The notes under the pieces were generated by a model. It did not search any database. It was not told the origin of the DNA and worked only from the letters and a program-made list of their open reading frames with translations. Below, piece by piece: positions 15,255-29,510 of a stretch of DNA of 33,921 nt (its first letter is position 1; each line of letters begins with the position of its first letter). This DNA comes from an uncultured Bacilli bacterium (GTDB lineage: Bacteria > Bacillota_I > Bacilli_A > RF39 > UBA660). Where the stretch lies: positions 1 through 33,921 of the forward strand of contig CANRAJ010000004.1 in the NCBI GenBank assembly GCA_947628545.1, in the 5' to 3' direction. The position numbers and the translations under genes are program-made.

Positions 15255-15276
15255 GACATAAAACTTGTCCTTTTTT
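15253..15276 (+). terminator. Terminator after the 202-residue gene
   Basis: AGGACA (15253-15258) pairs with TGTCCT (15266-15271) and a T run follows to 15276. The stem begins within the stop codon of the gene. Confidence 0.75.
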
Positions 15277-15305
15277 CATATAATTTTTTAGATTTTACCA
15301 ATTAT

Positions 15306-15317
15306 CCCCAATTGGGG
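15306..15317. repeat. Palindrome CCCCAATTGGGG upstream of the 3D-protein promoter
   Basis: A perfect 12-bp GC-capped palindrome, unusual in this AT-rich DNA, lies 8 bp upstream of the -35 box at 15326. It could be an operator or activator site; the regulator is unknown. Confidence 0.5.
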
Positions 15318-15325
15318 TGAATTCT

Positions 15326-15354
15326 TTGACAATTCGGCCTAAAAATGCTATAAT
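15326..15354 (+). promoter_or_regulatory. Consensus vegetative promoter of the 3D-domain gene
   Basis: A perfect TTGACA (15326-15331) and a perfect TATAAT (15349-15354) are separated by 17 bp. This is the strongest sigma-A-type promoter in the window. It drives the 3D-domain gene and probably rsmA. Confidence 0.9.
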
Positions 15355-15379
15355 TTATTTATCCAATTAAGGAGGAAAA

Positions 15380-15916
15380 ATGAAAAAAACGTTCAACTAT
15401 ATGATTCGTCTAATATTGGTAGTTTTAATAGTTTTAGTGGCCAATACCAGTGCCAATATTTATGAAACTAAAATTGAAAATAAAAATGTTAATAACACCA
15501 TTAATTTATCGACAATGGCGTTAAAGGTAATAGAAGTCAATAAGGCCAATAAATATTTTCCTAAAGATACTTTTACGGGAGATTTAACGGGTTATGCTTA
15601 TAATTGTCCTTTATGTGGGGGAACTTTAGGATGTATGCCAAAGTATAATATAAAAGATGGTACGGTTACTTATCCCGATGCTACTTATGGAACAGTACGG
15701 ATTGTGGCCTCATCTAAAAACTTACCTTGTGGTTCGATTATCCGTTTTAATAGTGATCGGGTTTCAGATAGCGAAGTTTTTGCCATTGTTTTAGACCGAG
15801 GTGTGGGTGGTAATGCCATCGATTTATTAGTTCCAAGTGAAGATTACGCTAGTAAATATATTGGTCGAAGCTCAATTACCTATGATGTTTTGCGAAGTGG
15901 TTGGGATGAAAGCTAA
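15380..15916 (+). CDS. Exported 3D-domain protein (YabE/Rpf2-like remnant)
   Basis: A 178-residue exported or membrane-anchored protein. The N-terminus has two basic residues and a hydrophobic helix (about residues 8-24), then a linker, then a C-terminal 3D domain (residues 80-178). The three conserved aspartates are suggested by the segment FAIVLDRGVGGNAIDLLV and by an earlier Asp. 3D domains act on cell wall, as in MltA-type lytic enzymes and YabE/YocH. In B. subtilis yabE lies between yabD and rnmV-ksgA, so this is its positional equivalent but without the G5 and DUF348 domains. Four cysteines (CPLCGGTLGC and a later one) are unusual for a 3D protein. It has AAGGAGG and a consensus promoter, and overlaps rsmA by 11 bp. 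Confidence 0.85.
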   Translation: MKKTFNYMIRLILVVLIVLVANTSANIYETKIENKNVNNTINLSTMALKVIEVNKANKYFPKDTFTGDLTGYAYNCPLCGGTLGCMPKYNIKDGTVTYPDATYGTVRIVASSKNLPCGSIIRFNSDRVSDSEVFAIVLDRGVGGNAIDLLVPSEDYASKYIGRSSITYDVLRSGWDES

Positions 15917-16685
15917 GAAGAACTTAGGCCAAAACTTTTTAAAAGATCAAAATATAATTGCTAAAATAGCCGCGGAAGTAACGGCTTTTTCAAATGACTT
16001 AATTTTAGAAATAGGTCCAGGACGAGGGGCTTTAACCGAACGTTTAGTTTCATTAAACTCTTACTATTTGGCCTACGAATTAGATCAAGATTTAAAATTG
16101 GAACTAGCACGATTTATCAGTCCTAAAAGACAAATAATTTTTGCCGATTTTTTAAAAGCCGATTTAGTTAATGATTTAAAAAAAATACCATACGAAAATC
16201 TTTATCTCGTTGGGAATTTACCATATTATATTACAACTCCAATATTAGAAAAAATTATTAGTAGTCAAATAAAACCTAAAAAAATTGTTATTATGGTGCA
16301 AAAAGAGGTGGGTTGGCGTTTCATGGCCGATGCTCATACCAAAGATTATGGTTATTTTACCCTTTATTTAAGACATTATTTTAATGTCACTAAAGTTTGT
16401 GATGTTGGTCGGGATGCCTTTTGGCCTCAACCTAAAGTTGAAAGCATGGTTTTAAAACTAGAACCGCGGGAAAATATTGCCAATCTTGATATGGAGGATT
16501 ATCAAACATTTTTAAAAAGATGTTTTAGCCAAAAACGCAAAACTTTAAAAAATAATTTAGGTACTACCGATTTTGCCAAAATCCAAGAAATCTTGAAACA
16601 ATATAATCATGACGATAATGTTCGGGCGGAAGAATTAAGCGAAGAGGAATTCGTAAGCCTATTTAACCATTTAAATACTAAATAA
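15906..16685 (+). CDS. rsmA: 16S rRNA dimethyladenosine transferase RsmA (KsgA)
   Basis: A 259-residue SAM-dependent enzyme that dimethylates two adjacent adenosines (A1518 and A1519 in E. coli numbering) of 16S rRNA during late 30S assembly. Motifs are clear: KKNLGQNFLKD at the N-terminus, the SAM-binding LEIGPGRGALTE, and the catalytic NLPYYITTPI. The C-terminal helical domain contains the FSQKRKTLKNNL signature. ATG 15906 lies inside the end of the upstream gene and starts the family consensus exactly. The RNase M5 gene rnmV, which normally precedes it in Bacilli, is absent here. Confidence 0.96.
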   Translation: MKAKKNLGQNFLKDQNIIAKIAAEVTAFSNDLILEIGPGRGALTERLVSLNSYYLAYELDQDLKLELARFISPKRQIIFADFLKADLVNDLKKIPYENLYLVGNLPYYITTPILEKIISSQIKPKKIVIMVQKEVGWRFMADAHTKDYGYFTLYLRHYFNVTKVCDVGRDAFWPQPKVESMVLKLEPRENIANLDMEDYQTFLKRCFSQKRKTLKNNLGTTDFAKIQEILKQYNHDDNVRAEELSEEEFVSLFNHLNTK

Positions 16686-16759
16686 CACTTTAATTTTAAC
16701 CTATAAAATGCTAAAATAATTTTAAGAAGATATTTTTGGCTTTTAATATGCAAAAAACC

Positions 16760-16788
16760 TTGAAAAAAGCGTATTTTTATTATAGAAT
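16760..16788 (+). promoter_or_regulatory. Promoter of the M26 metalloprotease gene
   Basis: TTGAAA (16760-16765) and TAGAAT (16783-16788) are spaced by 17 bp, giving a leader of about 28 nt with GGGAAGGGG ahead of ATG 16823. A weaker extended -10 candidate (TG-C-TAAAAT) lies at 16709-16717. The gene therefore appears to be transcribed independently of rsmA. Confidence 0.6.
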
Positions 16789-16822
16789 ATATCACAAAAT
16801 TTGTTTAGGGAAGGGGTATATT

Positions 16823-24310
<7,488 letters not shown>

Positions 24311-24319
24311 AAAAACAAT

Positions 24320-24358
24320 AAAGATTATTGAGTTTGGTATCAATAATCTTTTTGTATT
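24320..24358 (+). terminator. Terminator after the M26 gene
   Basis: A perfect 12-bp stem (24320-24331 with 24340-24351) around an 8-nt loop is followed by T-rich sequence. It closes the M26 transcription unit before yabG. Confidence 0.9.
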
Positions 24359-24397
24359 TTTTGATTTATAGCGCATATATTTTAGTGGTGAATACTT

Positions 24398-25171
24398 TTG
24401 GATATAAAAAAAGGGGATTTAGTTACCCGGAATAGTTACGAAAATGATATGGTCTTTAAAGTTATCAACATAAAAAATGGCACTTTTTATTTAAAGGGGG
24501 TTGAAGAACGCCTTTATGCCGACAGCCCCATGGAAGATTTAAAACCCTATAGTGAGGATAATAAAGAAGCAGATTTTGAGGTGGAGATTGAAGCCGATAA
24601 CCTAGAAAGAGGAGATTATTTTTATTTGCCCCCAAAGGTTTTACATATCGACGGGGACGAAGAGTATCTAAATCGCTGTTTAAAGTTTTATAAAAAAAAT
24701 AATATCATGGCTATCGGCAAAAAAATAAATGAAAAAAATATTTATGAACAAATTATGGCGTTACTCGTAGAATATAAACCTGATGTGGTCATAATTACAG
24801 GCCACGATGCCTACTATCGCAAAAAAGGGGATATTCATGATTTAAAAAATTATAAAAACTCCGAATATTTTATTAAAGCCGTTAAGGTGGCCCGCAAGTA
24901 TGAAAAAAGTCACGAAAAATTAGTTATTATTGCTGGGGCTTGTCAAAGTAATTACGAAGAATTAATTAAAGCCGGGGCTAATTTTGCTTCAAGTCCCAAA
25001 CGGGTTAATATTCATACGCTTGATCCGGCCATAATTGCGAGTACCATTGCTTTAACTGAAAGAAATAAAGAGATTGATTTAATTGAACTTTTAGATAAAA
25101 CCAAATATGGCAAAGATGGGATGGGCGGAATTATTTGTAATGGTTTAATGTATGTGGGTTATCCAAGGTAA
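24398..25171 (+). CDS. yabG: Sporulation-specific protease YabG
   Basis: A 257-residue homologue of YabG, the cysteine protease (family U57) that processes spore coat proteins late in sporulation. The match to the Bacillus protein as I recall it is close along the whole length: KGDLVTRNSY at the start, then VLHIDGDEEYL, ITGHDAY with likely catalytic His136, AGACQSNYEELI with likely catalytic Cys182, and ANFASSPKRVNIHTLDP. It starts at TTG 24398, with AGTGGTG 7 bp upstream. CATATATTT at 24374-24382 resembles a mother-cell sigma-factor -10 element. It precedes veg by 12 bp, as in Bacillus. Confidence 0.95.
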   Translation: MDIKKGDLVTRNSYENDMVFKVINIKNGTFYLKGVEERLYADSPMEDLKPYSEDNKEADFEVEIEADNLERGDYFYLPPKVLHIDGDEEYLNRCLKFYKKNNIMAIGKKINEKNIYEQIMALLVEYKPDVVIITGHDAYYRKKGDIHDLKNYKNSEYFIKAVKVARKYEKSHEKLVIIAGACQSNYEELIKAGANFASSPKRVNIHTLDPAIIASTIALTERNKEIDLIELLDKTKYGKDGMGGIICNGLMYVGYPR

Positions 25172-25183
25172 AGGGGCAAGAAA

Positions 25184-25396
25184 ATGAATCTAAATATTAT
25201 TAAAAACGAATTACAAAGTAATTTAAATAAAAAGGTTAGAGTCGCAGTCTATGGCCTGCGTAATCGCGTAGATCGTTTCGAAGGGATTCTTTATAAAATC
25301 TATCCCAATATTTTTACGATTTTAATCAATGGGGAAGAAAAAAGTTTTACTTATCGGGATGTTATAACTGGGGAGGTAAAAATAAAATATTTGTAA
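25184..25396 (+). CDS. veg: Veg protein
   Basis: A 70-residue member of the Veg family, small beta-barrel proteins encoded between yabG and downstream sporulation genes in Bacilli and Clostridia. In B. subtilis Veg stimulates biofilm gene expression and has been linked to spore outgrowth. The conserved core GLRNRVDRFEGILYKIYPNI with a following ITxxNGEEKSFTYRDV-type strand is present. ATG 25184 follows AAAGGGG. It is short but well supported by position and pattern. Confidence 0.9.
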   Translation: MNLNIIKNELQSNLNKKVRVAVYGLRNRVDRFEGILYKIYPNIFTILINGEEKSFTYRDVITGEVKIKYL

Positions 25397-25414
25397 AAAT
25401 TTAGGGGAAAAATA

Positions 25415-25443
25415 TTGCAAAAATTTACCAAGTAAAGTACAAT
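25415..25443 (+). promoter_or_regulatory. Promoter of spoVG
   Basis: TTGCAA (25415-25420) and TACAAT (25438-25443) are separated by 17 bp. The start would fall near 25450, about 30 nt before the spoVG start codon with its GGAGG site. Confidence 0.75.
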
Positions 25444-25479
25444 ATATTTAGAACTTGATAATAAATTGGAGGTAAGATA

Positions 25480-25758
25480 ATGGAAATCACAAAAGTTAGA
25501 GTTCACAAAGTTGAAAGAGAAGGTTCTCGAATGAAAGGATATGCAACAGTAACCTTAGACGATTGCTTTGTTGTCAGAAATATCCGCATCATTGAAGGAA
25601 CAGATAAACTATTTATCGCGATGCCTAGTCGGAAAATAGGCGAAGATAAATACGAAGATATCGCTCATCCAATTAATGCTGAAACTAGAGCTATGTTTGA
25701 AGAAAAGATTATTGAAGAATACAATAATCCCACTGTTGAAGAAAACGAAGCGGAATAA
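25480..25758 (+). CDS. spoVG: Septation/regulatory RNA-binding protein SpoVG
   Basis: A 92-residue SpoVG, a small site-specific nucleic-acid-binding protein that influences asymmetric septation, cortex formation and virulence or metabolism genes in Firmicutes. The family pattern is intact: EITKVRVHKVEREG at the N-terminus, ATVTLDDCFVVRNIRII in the middle, and MPSRKIGEDKYEDIAHPIN. GGAGG lies upstream of the ATG. It has its own promoter and a strong terminator, so it is probably monocistronic. Confidence 0.97.
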   Translation: MEITKVRVHKVEREGSRMKGYATVTLDDCFVVRNIRIIEGTDKLFIAMPSRKIGEDKYEDIAHPINAETRAMFEEKIIEEYNNPTVEENEAE

Positions 25759-25771
25759 TTAAAAAATAAAT

Positions 25772-25806
25772 AATAATCCTTAAAAACAATAAGGATTATT
25801 TTTTTG
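25772..25806 (+). terminator. Terminator after spoVG
   Basis: A perfect 11-bp stem, AATAATCCTTA (25772-25782) with TAAGGATTATT (25790-25800), has a 7-nt loop and a T run to 25805. Confidence 0.9.
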
Positions 25807-25827
25807 TTATCAAATCAAAATAAGATG

Positions 25828-25857
25828 AATACATTATTAAAAGTAATGTATTTTTTT
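25828..25857 (+). terminator. Second terminator-like hairpin just before the 121-residue gene
   Basis: AATACATTA (25828-25836) pairs perfectly with TAATGTATT (25844-25852), followed by further T to 25857. It lies immediately before the ribosome binding site GGGGTGAT of the next gene, so it may be a tandem terminator or an attenuator for that gene and yabP. Confidence 0.65.
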
Positions 25858-25871
25858 ATGGGGTGATTTGA

Positions 25872-26237
25872 ATATATACGAAGTTTTTTTATTGTAGTCC
25901 AAAAAATATTAAAGATGCGAGATACTTAATTGGGGCGCGCATTGTTTCGGAAAGGGAAAATAAATTAAGAATTGAAAGCGTTTATTTGGGTGTGGCTTAT
26001 ACTTTGGAAGAGTTTTTGGCTAGGAGAGAGATTCTAAATATAAAAGCAAGTGCGGAATTAATAGTTAGCGAATACGAAAAAAGTAAGAAAGATAAAATAA
26101 TTTATTTTCCTCATTTAAAGAAATTTGGTTTTTTTAAAGCCGAAGATAAAGTAGTTGCTAGTGTGGAAGAATTATTTAATTATATTGATAATTTTTATCA
26201 AGAAGAAAATAGTTTAAAAAGAGAAAAAAGTATTTAA
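25872..26237 (+). CDS. Uncharacterised 121-residue protein with a non-standard or frameshifted start
   Basis: The frame is open from 25872 to 26237 and encodes a charged, helical protein that I do not recognise (segments YCSPKNIKDARYLIG, EEFLARREIL, ELIVSEYEKSKKDK). The best ribosome binding site, GGGGTGAT at 25860-25867, has no ATG, GTG or TTG at proper distance in this frame. Either ATA 25872 is the start, or a TTG at 25868 starts in another frame (MNIYEVF) and joins this frame by losing one T of the seven-T run at 25884-25890. A simple in-frame start is the TTG at 25986, which would lose 38 residues that look coding. It sits between spoVG and yabP. Confidence 0.6.
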   Translation: MYTKFFYCSPKNIKDARYLIGARIVSERENKLRIESVYLGVAYTLEEFLARREILNIKASAELIVSEYEKSKKDKIIYFPHLKKFGFFKAEDKVVASVEELFNYIDNFYQEENSLKREKSI

Positions 26238-26258
26238 TTAAAGAAATAAACATATAGT
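26230..26258 (+). promoter_or_regulatory. Candidate sigma-E-like promoter of yabP
   Basis: CATATAGT (26251-26258) resembles the sigma-E -10 element CATACANT, and GTATTT (26230-26235) lies 15 bp upstream. The yabP gene of B. subtilis is under mother-cell control, which makes the match plausible, but it remains a visual match in AT-rich DNA. Confidence 0.4.
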
Positions 26259-26277
26259 TTAAGGGGAGGGACATGCT

Positions 26278-26559
26278 ATGGAAGAAAAATTAACCTTTGG
26301 CAGTCAAGAGTTTCGCATGATTGATCGTGCATCCGTGGCTATCAGTGGGATTAGTAAAATAATTAGTTTTGACGATGAAGAGTTTTTATTAGAATCAAAT
26401 ATGGGTAATATCCATCTTAAAGGAGAAAACTTAGAATTATTAAAACTAGATACTAATGATGGTAATGTTAAAATAAAAGGTAAAATAAATAGTTTTACTT
26501 ATTTAGATGGTCATGAAAAATTAAAAGAAGATTCTTTTATAACTAAGTTATTTAAATAA
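26278..26559 (+). CDS. yabP: Sporulation protein YabP
   Basis: A 93-residue YabP/YqfC-family protein, a mother-cell sporulation protein that associates with YabQ. The pattern DRASVAISGISKIISFDDEEFLLESNMG followed by a GxxHLKGENLELLKLD-type segment and GNVKIKGKINSFTY fits the family consensus well. GGGGAGGG lies 9 bp upstream of the ATG. It overlaps yabQ by one base (TAATG). The S4-domain gene yabO, which normally precedes yabP, is missing. Confidence 0.93.
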   Translation: MEEKLTFGSQEFRMIDRASVAISGISKIISFDDEEFLLESNMGNIHLKGENLELLKLDTNDGNVKIKGKINSFTYLDGHEKLKEDSFITKLFK

Positions 26560-26861
26560 TGGATAGTTTTCTTCAATTAAAATCTTTGGGCTTTTCCCTT
26601 TTTTATGGTTGGGCTTTTTTCTATTTAGCCAAAGGTAATTTAATATTAACTAATAATTTAAAAATAATTGGAAAATACGTAATTACTTTAATTTTTGTTA
26701 TTGATGTGGCACTACTTTATTTATATTTAATGTTTCAAATTAACCAAGGTATTTTTCATATTTATTTTTTCTTTATGTTTGCTTTAGGTTATTTTGGAGC
26801 CCTTATGCTTCATCCTAAAATAGTAAAATTATGTCAAATTTGGCAAAATAAAAGAAAATAA
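26559..26861 (+). CDS. yabQ: Spore cortex biosynthesis membrane protein YabQ
   Basis: A 100-residue multispanning membrane protein. Three to four hydrophobic segments are visible (about residues 11-25, 34-56, 65-84), ending in a basic tail (WQNKRK). Position directly after yabP, with TAATG stop-start overlap, and membrane topology support YabQ, a mother-cell membrane protein required for cortex formation in B. subtilis. It is shorter than the Bacillus protein, which has additional helices. Sequence conservation in this family is low, so the call rests mainly on context. Confidence 0.82.
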   Translation: MDSFLQLKSLGFSLFYGWAFFYLAKGNLILTNNLKIIGKYVITLIFVIDVALLYLYLMFQINQGIFHIYFFFMFALGYFGALMLHPKIVKLCQIWQNKRK

Positions 26862-26883
26862 ATTGTTTTCTTTTATTTTTTTT
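26850..26883 (+). terminator. Terminator between yabQ and divIC
   Basis: AAAAGAAAA (26850-26858) pairs with TTTTCTTTT (26866-26874) around a 7-nt loop, and a T-rich stretch follows. It begins within the end of yabQ and would separate the sporulation pair from divIC. Confidence 0.6.
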
Positions 26884-26910
26884 GCTACTATTAGTCAAAG
26901 GGTGATAATT

Positions 26911-27192
26911 GTGAAAAAGACTAGAAAGGAAAAGAAGCGGTTAATTATTATTAGCGTAATGATCTTAGGTTTAATTGTTTCTTTAATCTCGTCTGTTTCA
27001 CAAGATTGGACCGAAATACTTGCCAATAAAAAAGAAATAAATGAACTAACCAGTAATTATAAAAAATTATTGAGTGAAGAAGAAAAATTAAAAAGTGAAG
27101 TCGTGAAATTACAAGATAACGACTATGTTGCTCGTTATGCCAAAGAAAAATATTTTTATTCTTCAGATGGGGAAACGATTATTCGGTACTAA
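26911..27192 (+). CDS. divIC: Septum formation initiator DivIC/FtsB-like
   Basis: A 93-residue bitopic membrane protein. It has a basic cytoplasmic N-terminus (KKTRKEKKR), one transmembrane helix (about residues 10-28), then a coiled coil (about 38-70) and the conserved [19 protein letters not shown] segment of DivIC/FtsB proteins. It recruits late divisome proteins together with FtsL and DivIB. I chose GTG 26911, with AAAGGGTGAT upstream; a TTG at 26863 would add residues overlapping the yabQ terminator. In B. subtilis divIC also follows yabQ. It overlaps the convergent clpP by 14 bp. Confidence 0.92.
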   Translation: MKKTRKEKKRLIIISVMILGLIVSLISSVSQDWTEILANKKEINELTSNYKKLLSEEEKLKSEVVKLQDNDYVARYAKEKYFYSSDGETIIRY

Positions 27193-27754
27193 TTATTTCG
27201 TCTATTAATCCGTATTTTAAGGCATCTTGCGCGCTTAAGAAATTATCGCGTTCGGTGTCTTTTTCGATTTTTTTAAGGGGTTGATTGGTATGATGGGCTA
27301 AAAGTTTATTTAGTTTATGTTTTAAAGTAATGATGCGTTCGGCAGCAATTTTGATATCAGTGGCCTGGCCTTGTGCTCCGCCAAGGGGTTGATGGATCAT
27401 AATCTCAGCATTTGGTAGCGCACAGCGTTTGCCTTTAGTACCACCCGACAAAAGAAAAGCCGCCATGCTGGCCGCTAGACCAACGGCAATGGTTTTAACA
27501 TCACTTTTTAGATAGTTCATGGTGTCATATATACTCATGCCCGCGGTAATGGAACCCCCGGGACTATTAATATATAAATAAATATCGTCATGATTTAAAC
27601 TGTCTAAATATAAAAGTTCAGCAATGATAATACTACTTAAGCGGTCATCAATTTCGCCCGTTAAAAAAATGATGCGGTCTTTTAAAAGCCGGGAATATAA
27701 ATCAAAAGCATATTCTTTGTTACTTTCTTTTTCAATAATTGTTGGTAAAAACAT
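27179..27754 (-). CDS. clpP: ATP-dependent Clp protease proteolytic subunit
   Basis: A 191-residue serine peptidase that assembles as a 14-mer and degrades proteins fed by ClpX or ClpC. The catalytic triad is complete: Ser96 in GLAASMAAF, His121 in MIHQPLGG, and Asp170 in TERDNF. The handle helix and [16 protein letters not shown] segment are standard. I start at 27754, where the reverse strand shows GGGTGAG 6 bp upstream; an in-frame ATG at 27802 would add 16 unrelated residues. It converges on divIC with 14 bp shared and diverges from the kinase gene. Confidence 0.97.
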   Translation of the reverse strand: MFLPTIIEKESNKEYAFDLYSRLLKDRIIFLTGEIDDRLSSIIIAELLYLDSLNHDDIYLYINSPGGSITAGMSIYDTMNYLKSDVKTIAVGLAASMAAFLLSGGTKGKRCALPNAEIMIHQPLGGAQGQATDIKIAAERIITLKHKLNKLLAHHTNQPLKKIEKDTERDNFLSAQDALKYGLIDEIISTE

Positions 27755-27829
27755 ATTTCTCACCCATTTAATATATAAGTTAAAAACCAAAAACTTATTC
27801 AAAATTAATACTATTTTTATTCGGTTTAT

Positions 27830-27838
27830 GATATAATT
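27830..27838 (+). promoter_or_regulatory. Extended -10 promoter of the kinase-gapA unit
   Basis: TG-A-TATAAT is a perfect extended -10 element. The predicted start is near 27845, so the first in-frame ATG at 27843 could not be used and ATG 27861 is favoured. The -35 region is weak. Confidence 0.65.
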
Positions 27839-27860
27839 TTATATGCTAGGGGATTTGATT

Positions 27861-29510
27861 ATGGATACCGTAAAAGTTATTTTTAATGACCAAATTGAAC
27901 ATGTTTATCCTAAAGGAATAACCTATTATGAAATTAGTAAGGATTATCATACTGATAATCCGGTTTTAGGTGTAAAAAAAAATAATCAAGTAGTTGCCCT
28001 AAGTGAAAAGGTTAAAGAAGATTGTACCATTGAGTTTTTTGATGTGGACGATTTAATTGGCAATAAAATGTATAAGTCGGCTTTAAAATTTATTTTTGAG
28101 GTGGCCTTATATAATTTTAATAAAAATTTAGAGGTAAGTTTTGAACATAGTGTGCCTAAGGGAATGTTAGGCGAAGTTAAAGGCGATTACATTTTAAATG
28201 AAAATGATATTGACCAAATAAAAAGTGAAATGGCTAAAATTATCGCGGCTGATTTACCTTTTGAAAGATTAAATGTTCGGCCCGAAGAAGCCATAAAATA
28301 TTATAATAAAATTGGGCAAACGGAAAAGGCCGAGAATATTCAAAATATTAATGATCGGGCCATAAGTTTATATAAACTCGCAGACCATTTAAATTATTTT
28401 TATTCTTTAATGCCTTATTCGACAAAAGTTATCACGACCTATGATTTAATATATTTAGGGGATAATCAAATAATCTTTTTATTTCCTAAGGTTGGTGATA
28501 AAGGTAAAATCTTGGAATATGTAAAACATCCTAATATCTTGCTTTCCTTTGCGAAGGGGAAGGCCTGGTTAAAATCATTACGAATGCCTTATGTAACCGA
28601 TTTAAATAAAACAGTGGCAAATGGCACGATTAAAGATTTTATTCGCAGTAGTGAGTTAATATTTAGTTTAAATATTGCTCGGGTAGCCGAAGCCATCTGT
28701 GCTAAAGAGGAAATCAAGTTTATTATGATTGCAGGGCCATCTTCCTCCGGTAAAACGACCACAACGGGGCGGCTGTCGGCTTATCTTTCGGCTTTAGGTT
28801 ATAATCCGATCAATATTAGTTTAGATGATTATTATATTGATCGCGCGGATTTACCGAAAAATGAAGAAGGAATTCAAGATTTTGAAGCCCTATCGGCAGT
28901 TGATGTGGCGGGCTTTAACCGTGACATTACCAAATTATTAAATCAAGAAGAGGTCATATTGCCAACTTACAATTTTATAACCGGGAAAAGAGAATATAAT
29001 GGTCATAAAACTAAGATTCATGATAATACAATATTTTTAATCGAAGGGCTACACGCTTTAAATAATGAATTGATGCCCATGGTGGATAAAAAATATAAAT
29101 ATAAGATATATTTAAGTCCGTTTATTCCGATTAATATTGACCGACATAACTATATTTCTACTTTGGATTTGCGCTTGTTACGGCGAATTGTTCGAGATAA
29201 TCGTACGCGAGGTTATAATGTAACGGAGACAATAGATAGTTGGCAGCGGGTTCGCAACGGGGAAGAAAAATACATTTTTCCTTTTGTGAATGAAGCCGAT
29301 ACTATTATCAATACGGCATTGGCCTATGAGGTAGGCGTCTTAAAAGTATTTGTTGAACCCCTACTTTTAGCGGTATCAATTGATAATAAGTATTATGAAG
29401 AAGCCAGACGCTTAATTAATTTTTTGAAACAATTTTATACAATACCAGGAGAATATGTTAATGATGATTCTATTTTAAGAGAGTTTATAGGAGGGAAAAA
29501 TAATGATTAA
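27861..29510 (+). CDS. Uridine-kinase-family P-loop protein with N-terminal TGS/ThrRS-like region
   Basis: A 549-residue protein of the large uridine-kinase-like family found in Clostridia and Bacilli. The first 60 residues resemble a TGS domain (KVIFNDQIEHVYPKGITYYEI), residues about 60-200 resemble the threonyl-tRNA synthetase editing-domain fold, and the C-terminal half is a phosphoribulokinase/uridine kinase domain with Walker A GPSSSGKT (292-299) and NISLDDYYID, a typical substrate-binding loop of uridine kinases. The exact substrate is unknown. ATG 27861 has AGGGGAT upstream and lies after the -10 element. The last 8 bp overlap gapA, implying co-transcription with it. Confidence 0.88.
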   Translation: MDTVKVIFNDQIEHVYPKGITYYEISKDYHTDNPVLGVKKNNQVVALSEKVKEDCTIEFFDVDDLIGNKMYKSALKFIFEVALYNFNKNLEVSFEHSVPKGMLGEVKGDYILNENDIDQIKSEMAKIIAADLPFERLNVRPEEAIKYYNKIGQTEKAENIQNINDRAISLYKLADHLNYFYSLMPYSTKVITTYDLIYLGDNQIIFLFPKVGDKGKILEYVKHPNILLSFAKGKAWLKSLRMPYVTDLNKTVANGTIKDFIRSSELIFSLNIARVAEAICAKEEIKFIMIAGPSSSGKTTTTGRLSAYLSALGYNPINISLDDYYIDRADLPKNEEGIQDFEALSAVDVAGFNRDITKLLNQEEVILPTYNFITGKREYNGHKTKIHDNTIFLIEGLHALNNELMPMVDKKYKYKIYLSPFIPINIDRHNYISTLDLRLLRRIVRDNRTRGYNVTETIDSWQRVRNGEEKYIFPFVNEADTIINTALAYEVGVLKVFVEPLLLAVSIDNKYYEEARRLINFLKQFYTIPGEYVNDDSILREFIGGKNND

